NCBI GenBank assembly: GCA_021234155.1
Contig: JAJEKV010000012.1
Span: 9,392,448-9,456,447, forward strand
Length of the DNA: 64,000 bases
Direction of reading: 5' to 3'
Source of the DNA: Isoetes taiwanensis
Lineage: Eukaryota; Streptophyta; Lycopodiopsida; Isoetales; Isoetaceae
Position numbers and translations under genes: made by a program
Notes under the pieces: generated by a model
Databases searched by the model: none
What the model saw: the letters and a program-made list of their open reading frames with translations, nothing else
What the model was told of the DNA's origin: nothing
Part shown: piece after piece, positions 61,529 to 64,000 of the stretch
Numbering within the stretch: position 1 is the first letter of the stretch
How the letters are laid out: every line of letters begins with the position of its first letter

Positions 61529-64000
61529 TTGAGAGTACATTTCTCTTAGTTTTGCTTGCATAATCCCCCATAAAGTAGAGCTTTCAATGTACAACCACTT
61601 GAGAGAGTCATGCACGTTTTCATGGTTACACCAATGCAAAAAATGACAATTATGATCACATTTCTAATAGTTCAAAGCATAGGAATATTTAGAAATTAAA
61701 ATGTAGAAAACATGCCGCATAAAAGATAAGAACTATTGTAGTATCATATCCATCTATTCATATCCTGTTCTTCTATAATCAAGATATGCTGTGATTGGTG
61801 TATTTAAACAATCTTTGTTCTTTTGAAATAGGTATTATTGCATAATCATACGCCGCTTATTTCGGACAGTAAAGTAGATACTAAATCGCATGTAGATCAC
61901 ACCTATGATCCAAAACCTTTTTAAACTCGGTAGCTTCATATTACGTGTGCTCTTTAAATATAACAAGGATTGCAACTTAAAAACCATCCGAAGTGAGATG
62001 TTAGCCACCCATCAAAACTAGCTTAAACTCTTTGTCGGTCACAATAATAACTCTCAAATCAAACTTCGGGCCTGTTCTCAAAACTAGAGAAGGATCCATC
62101 CAGAGAACCAATCTATGGTTCACCGTGGGTCAATTGATGCTAAGAACTCGAGCACTTGCAGCAGAAGTAGGCAATAGCAAATTACCAAACATTGTTCTTT
62201 CCATCCAAGTAAGAGAATAAGAATAGGTTTCTGGCGGGACGCATTGTGGTTCGTTGATTATCGCATCTAAAGCCATAGGTTGTGAATTAGCGTGGTGCTC
62301 TCGCCCGGACACTAAGCCTTATGTTATTAATTTGATGCAGTTCCATTGAAGATTGATGCCGATGGCCTGTCAATCCCTGGAGGTTGGGTATATGGAGTTC
62401 TTGGAAGATCCGCTGTTGTCCTTCCATGTTCTAAGTTGGTCCGCCTCCTTCAAAAGTGGCTTCCTCTTTTTGGGCCAGTTCGTGAGAGGGCAACCTTTGA
62501 ATGATGGGGAGTGGCTTTATAGGAGGTCCCGTGATGTTAGGAATAAGTTAGAATATTCCTCATGGAGGTGGTTGTGGACTTTTTGGCTTCCAAAGTGAGA
62601 GTTAACGGGCAAGTTAGACGGTGCGGATTTTGTAGGAGTTTGACTCGAAGGGGTGGTGATGCAATCTCCTCGCTTTGTTTGGATTGCCCGTGGCGCGAGG
62701 GGTAGAGGTCCCACAATAAGGCAACGTAAGCCTTGATCCGGCTTGGCGGTACTTCCTCATCTCTTGCTTAAGGTTTTTAGGGGTATTCAACTCGCAAAGA
62801 TTCATCGCCTTTAGTTCTTTCGGTTCTTGCAAAGCCCATCTATAAGGAATCGAATGAGATTACTACGTCCGCAAGCACCATGAATCATTTCATCTAGAAG
62901 ACCAAGACACATTCACTGCTCCTTGCAAAGACCACTTATGAGAGAATTCTATGCCATTTGGTATACATCTTCTTCCAATCATCTCCTATAGCAGGTCGAG
63001 TGCACCGCTTCATGCCACATGTTCATGTAGTTTTCACCTATAAGTATGGTATGCATAAAACACCGTGTGTATATTGTTTCGACCATTATTTTTTTTATTA
63101 TTATTATCATTTCCTTAACGACTTTGGGTGCAAGCTCATAACTTGGGTGAAGCAAAATTTATACCTCTTTTGTTTCCATTAGTCTTGCTAGGTTTTGCGT
63201 GAATGGGCACCGAGGCCCTAGTAGGAATATATTTTGCTAATGATATAAGTGGTAATGCTGGGATGGACATAGAATAACTTCTTGTAGACTATTTCTCTTG
63301 TTGTGGAATGGTCTATACCAAAAGTTCTATACGCATGGTTATATAGAAACACACAAGTCCTCATGCTAATGTGTGGATAGGTTTCTAACTCTAAGATGTA
63401 GCTGAATATCTAACAATGGTAATGAGTCCCGGGTGATTTAAGGATTTTTATTTAGATAAAATACTTAAAAACAATTTTAATATTGCCCGTGATAGCCAAT
63501 AATAGTTATTGACTTACCTCGACATGCCCAAAAATTTATTTCCCCAGACGGTATTGAGCAGCCTGCTCTCAAACCACCCATGTATAAGATCCGCTACTAT
63601 ATCCGAAAAGCATTAGAATTCCACCGATCCTCGGGGATAATGGCTCGGACATTCAATGGTGAAAGATACTCGTGATCTGAGAAAGTGAATGGGTTAGATA
63701 CGAGAGACTTCAAGGCGCCAGTTGGGAGGGGCGCGATTGTGTTGAGGATAACCGGAGCATAAACAAGTGCATGGAGAATTGCAGCTACAGAGGCGCTATG
63801 GCCAAAACAAGAATACATACAAGTAGAGATGACAGTAACATGGCTCCAAAGGGGACAGTACCTTCCGGGTAGTGCAGATGCCGTACCTTTTTTCAGCCCA
63901 AAATGCACAAATAATGCATGTCGATGATGACCTAGAGTACCACGTTCTTGATCTTACCTCGCTTATTTATAGATTAACCTCGACAGTTGAAGCTCTACCC
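61529..64000 (+). repeat. Right-hand copy of 46,086-48,560
   Basis: Colinear with the left segment to the window end. It includes the unrecognised coding-like fragment (62,353-62,598), the PPR fragment on the minus strand (about 62,805-62,940) and the exon-like piece (63,640-63,940). Small indels and substitutions are frequent. Confidence 0.88.

Overview
The window is nuclear DNA from a land plant with a large, retrotransposon-packed genome. Evidence for this: a type III polyketide synthase of the chalcone synthase (CHS) family with the usual single intron splitting a Cys codon, a seven-exon MOB1 gene, a Ty3/gypsy chromovirus and a Ty1/copia element that both carry a TGGTATCAGAGC primer-binding site, several L1-like LINEs, tRNA-derived SINEs and a PIF/Harbinger transposon. 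The density of decayed elements would suit a fern, lycophyte or gymnosperm, but the sequence alone does not settle the species. Only two host genes look intact: MOB1 (18,080-19,900, + strand) and the CHS-like gene (37,174-38,417, + strand).

Layout. 146-4,746: minus-strand LINE (LINE-A) split by a SINE. 4,747-7,301: a second minus-strand LINE (LINE-B) with a pentanucleotide tail. 7,302-16,718: a gypsy chromovirus with a 168-nt 5' LTR remnant and a full 1,493-nt 3' LTR. 16,756-17,040: hAT-like fragment. 18,080-19,900: MOB1. 21,830-22,286: short plus-strand LINE-B copy. 22,863-23,712: first copy of a dispersed repeat here called R1. 25,058-35,908: a probable PIF/Harbinger composite holding a Myb-like ORF, an unknown Ser-rich ORF disrupted by a complete 5,569-bp copia element (26,910-32,478, 5-bp target duplication CCTCG), and a broken transposase. 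36,082-38,417: R1 plus the intact CHS-like gene. 39,650-46,010: an old LINE and a younger LINE (LINE-C). 46,019-51,225: duplicated and unrecognised exon-like sequence with a PPR fragment. 51,222-64,000: rearranged, error-rich second copies of the copia tail to CHS interval and of 46,086-48,560, carrying two CHS pseudogenes.

The most unusual observation is in the gypsy element. Between the primer-binding site and gag (8,112-9,273) it holds a histone H3 sequence: an H3-like start (MARTK), a long novel insertion, then a complete H3 core fold ending at the normal H3 C-terminus, broken by small frameshifts and two stops. The same element has a chromodomain at the end of its integrase. A retroelement carrying its own H3-fold protein and a chromatin reader is, as far as I know, not a described arrangement. 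A second non-obvious signal is a conserved branched hairpin module, found at the 3' end of LINE-B and, with a different but still paired outer stem, inside the Harbinger transposase region.

The second half is shaped by duplication. The junction at 54,537 joins CHS exon 1 to the copia tail, so the duplication postdates the copia insertion. The right-hand copy differs from the left by dense small indels, which may be pseudogene decay or poor consensus quality.
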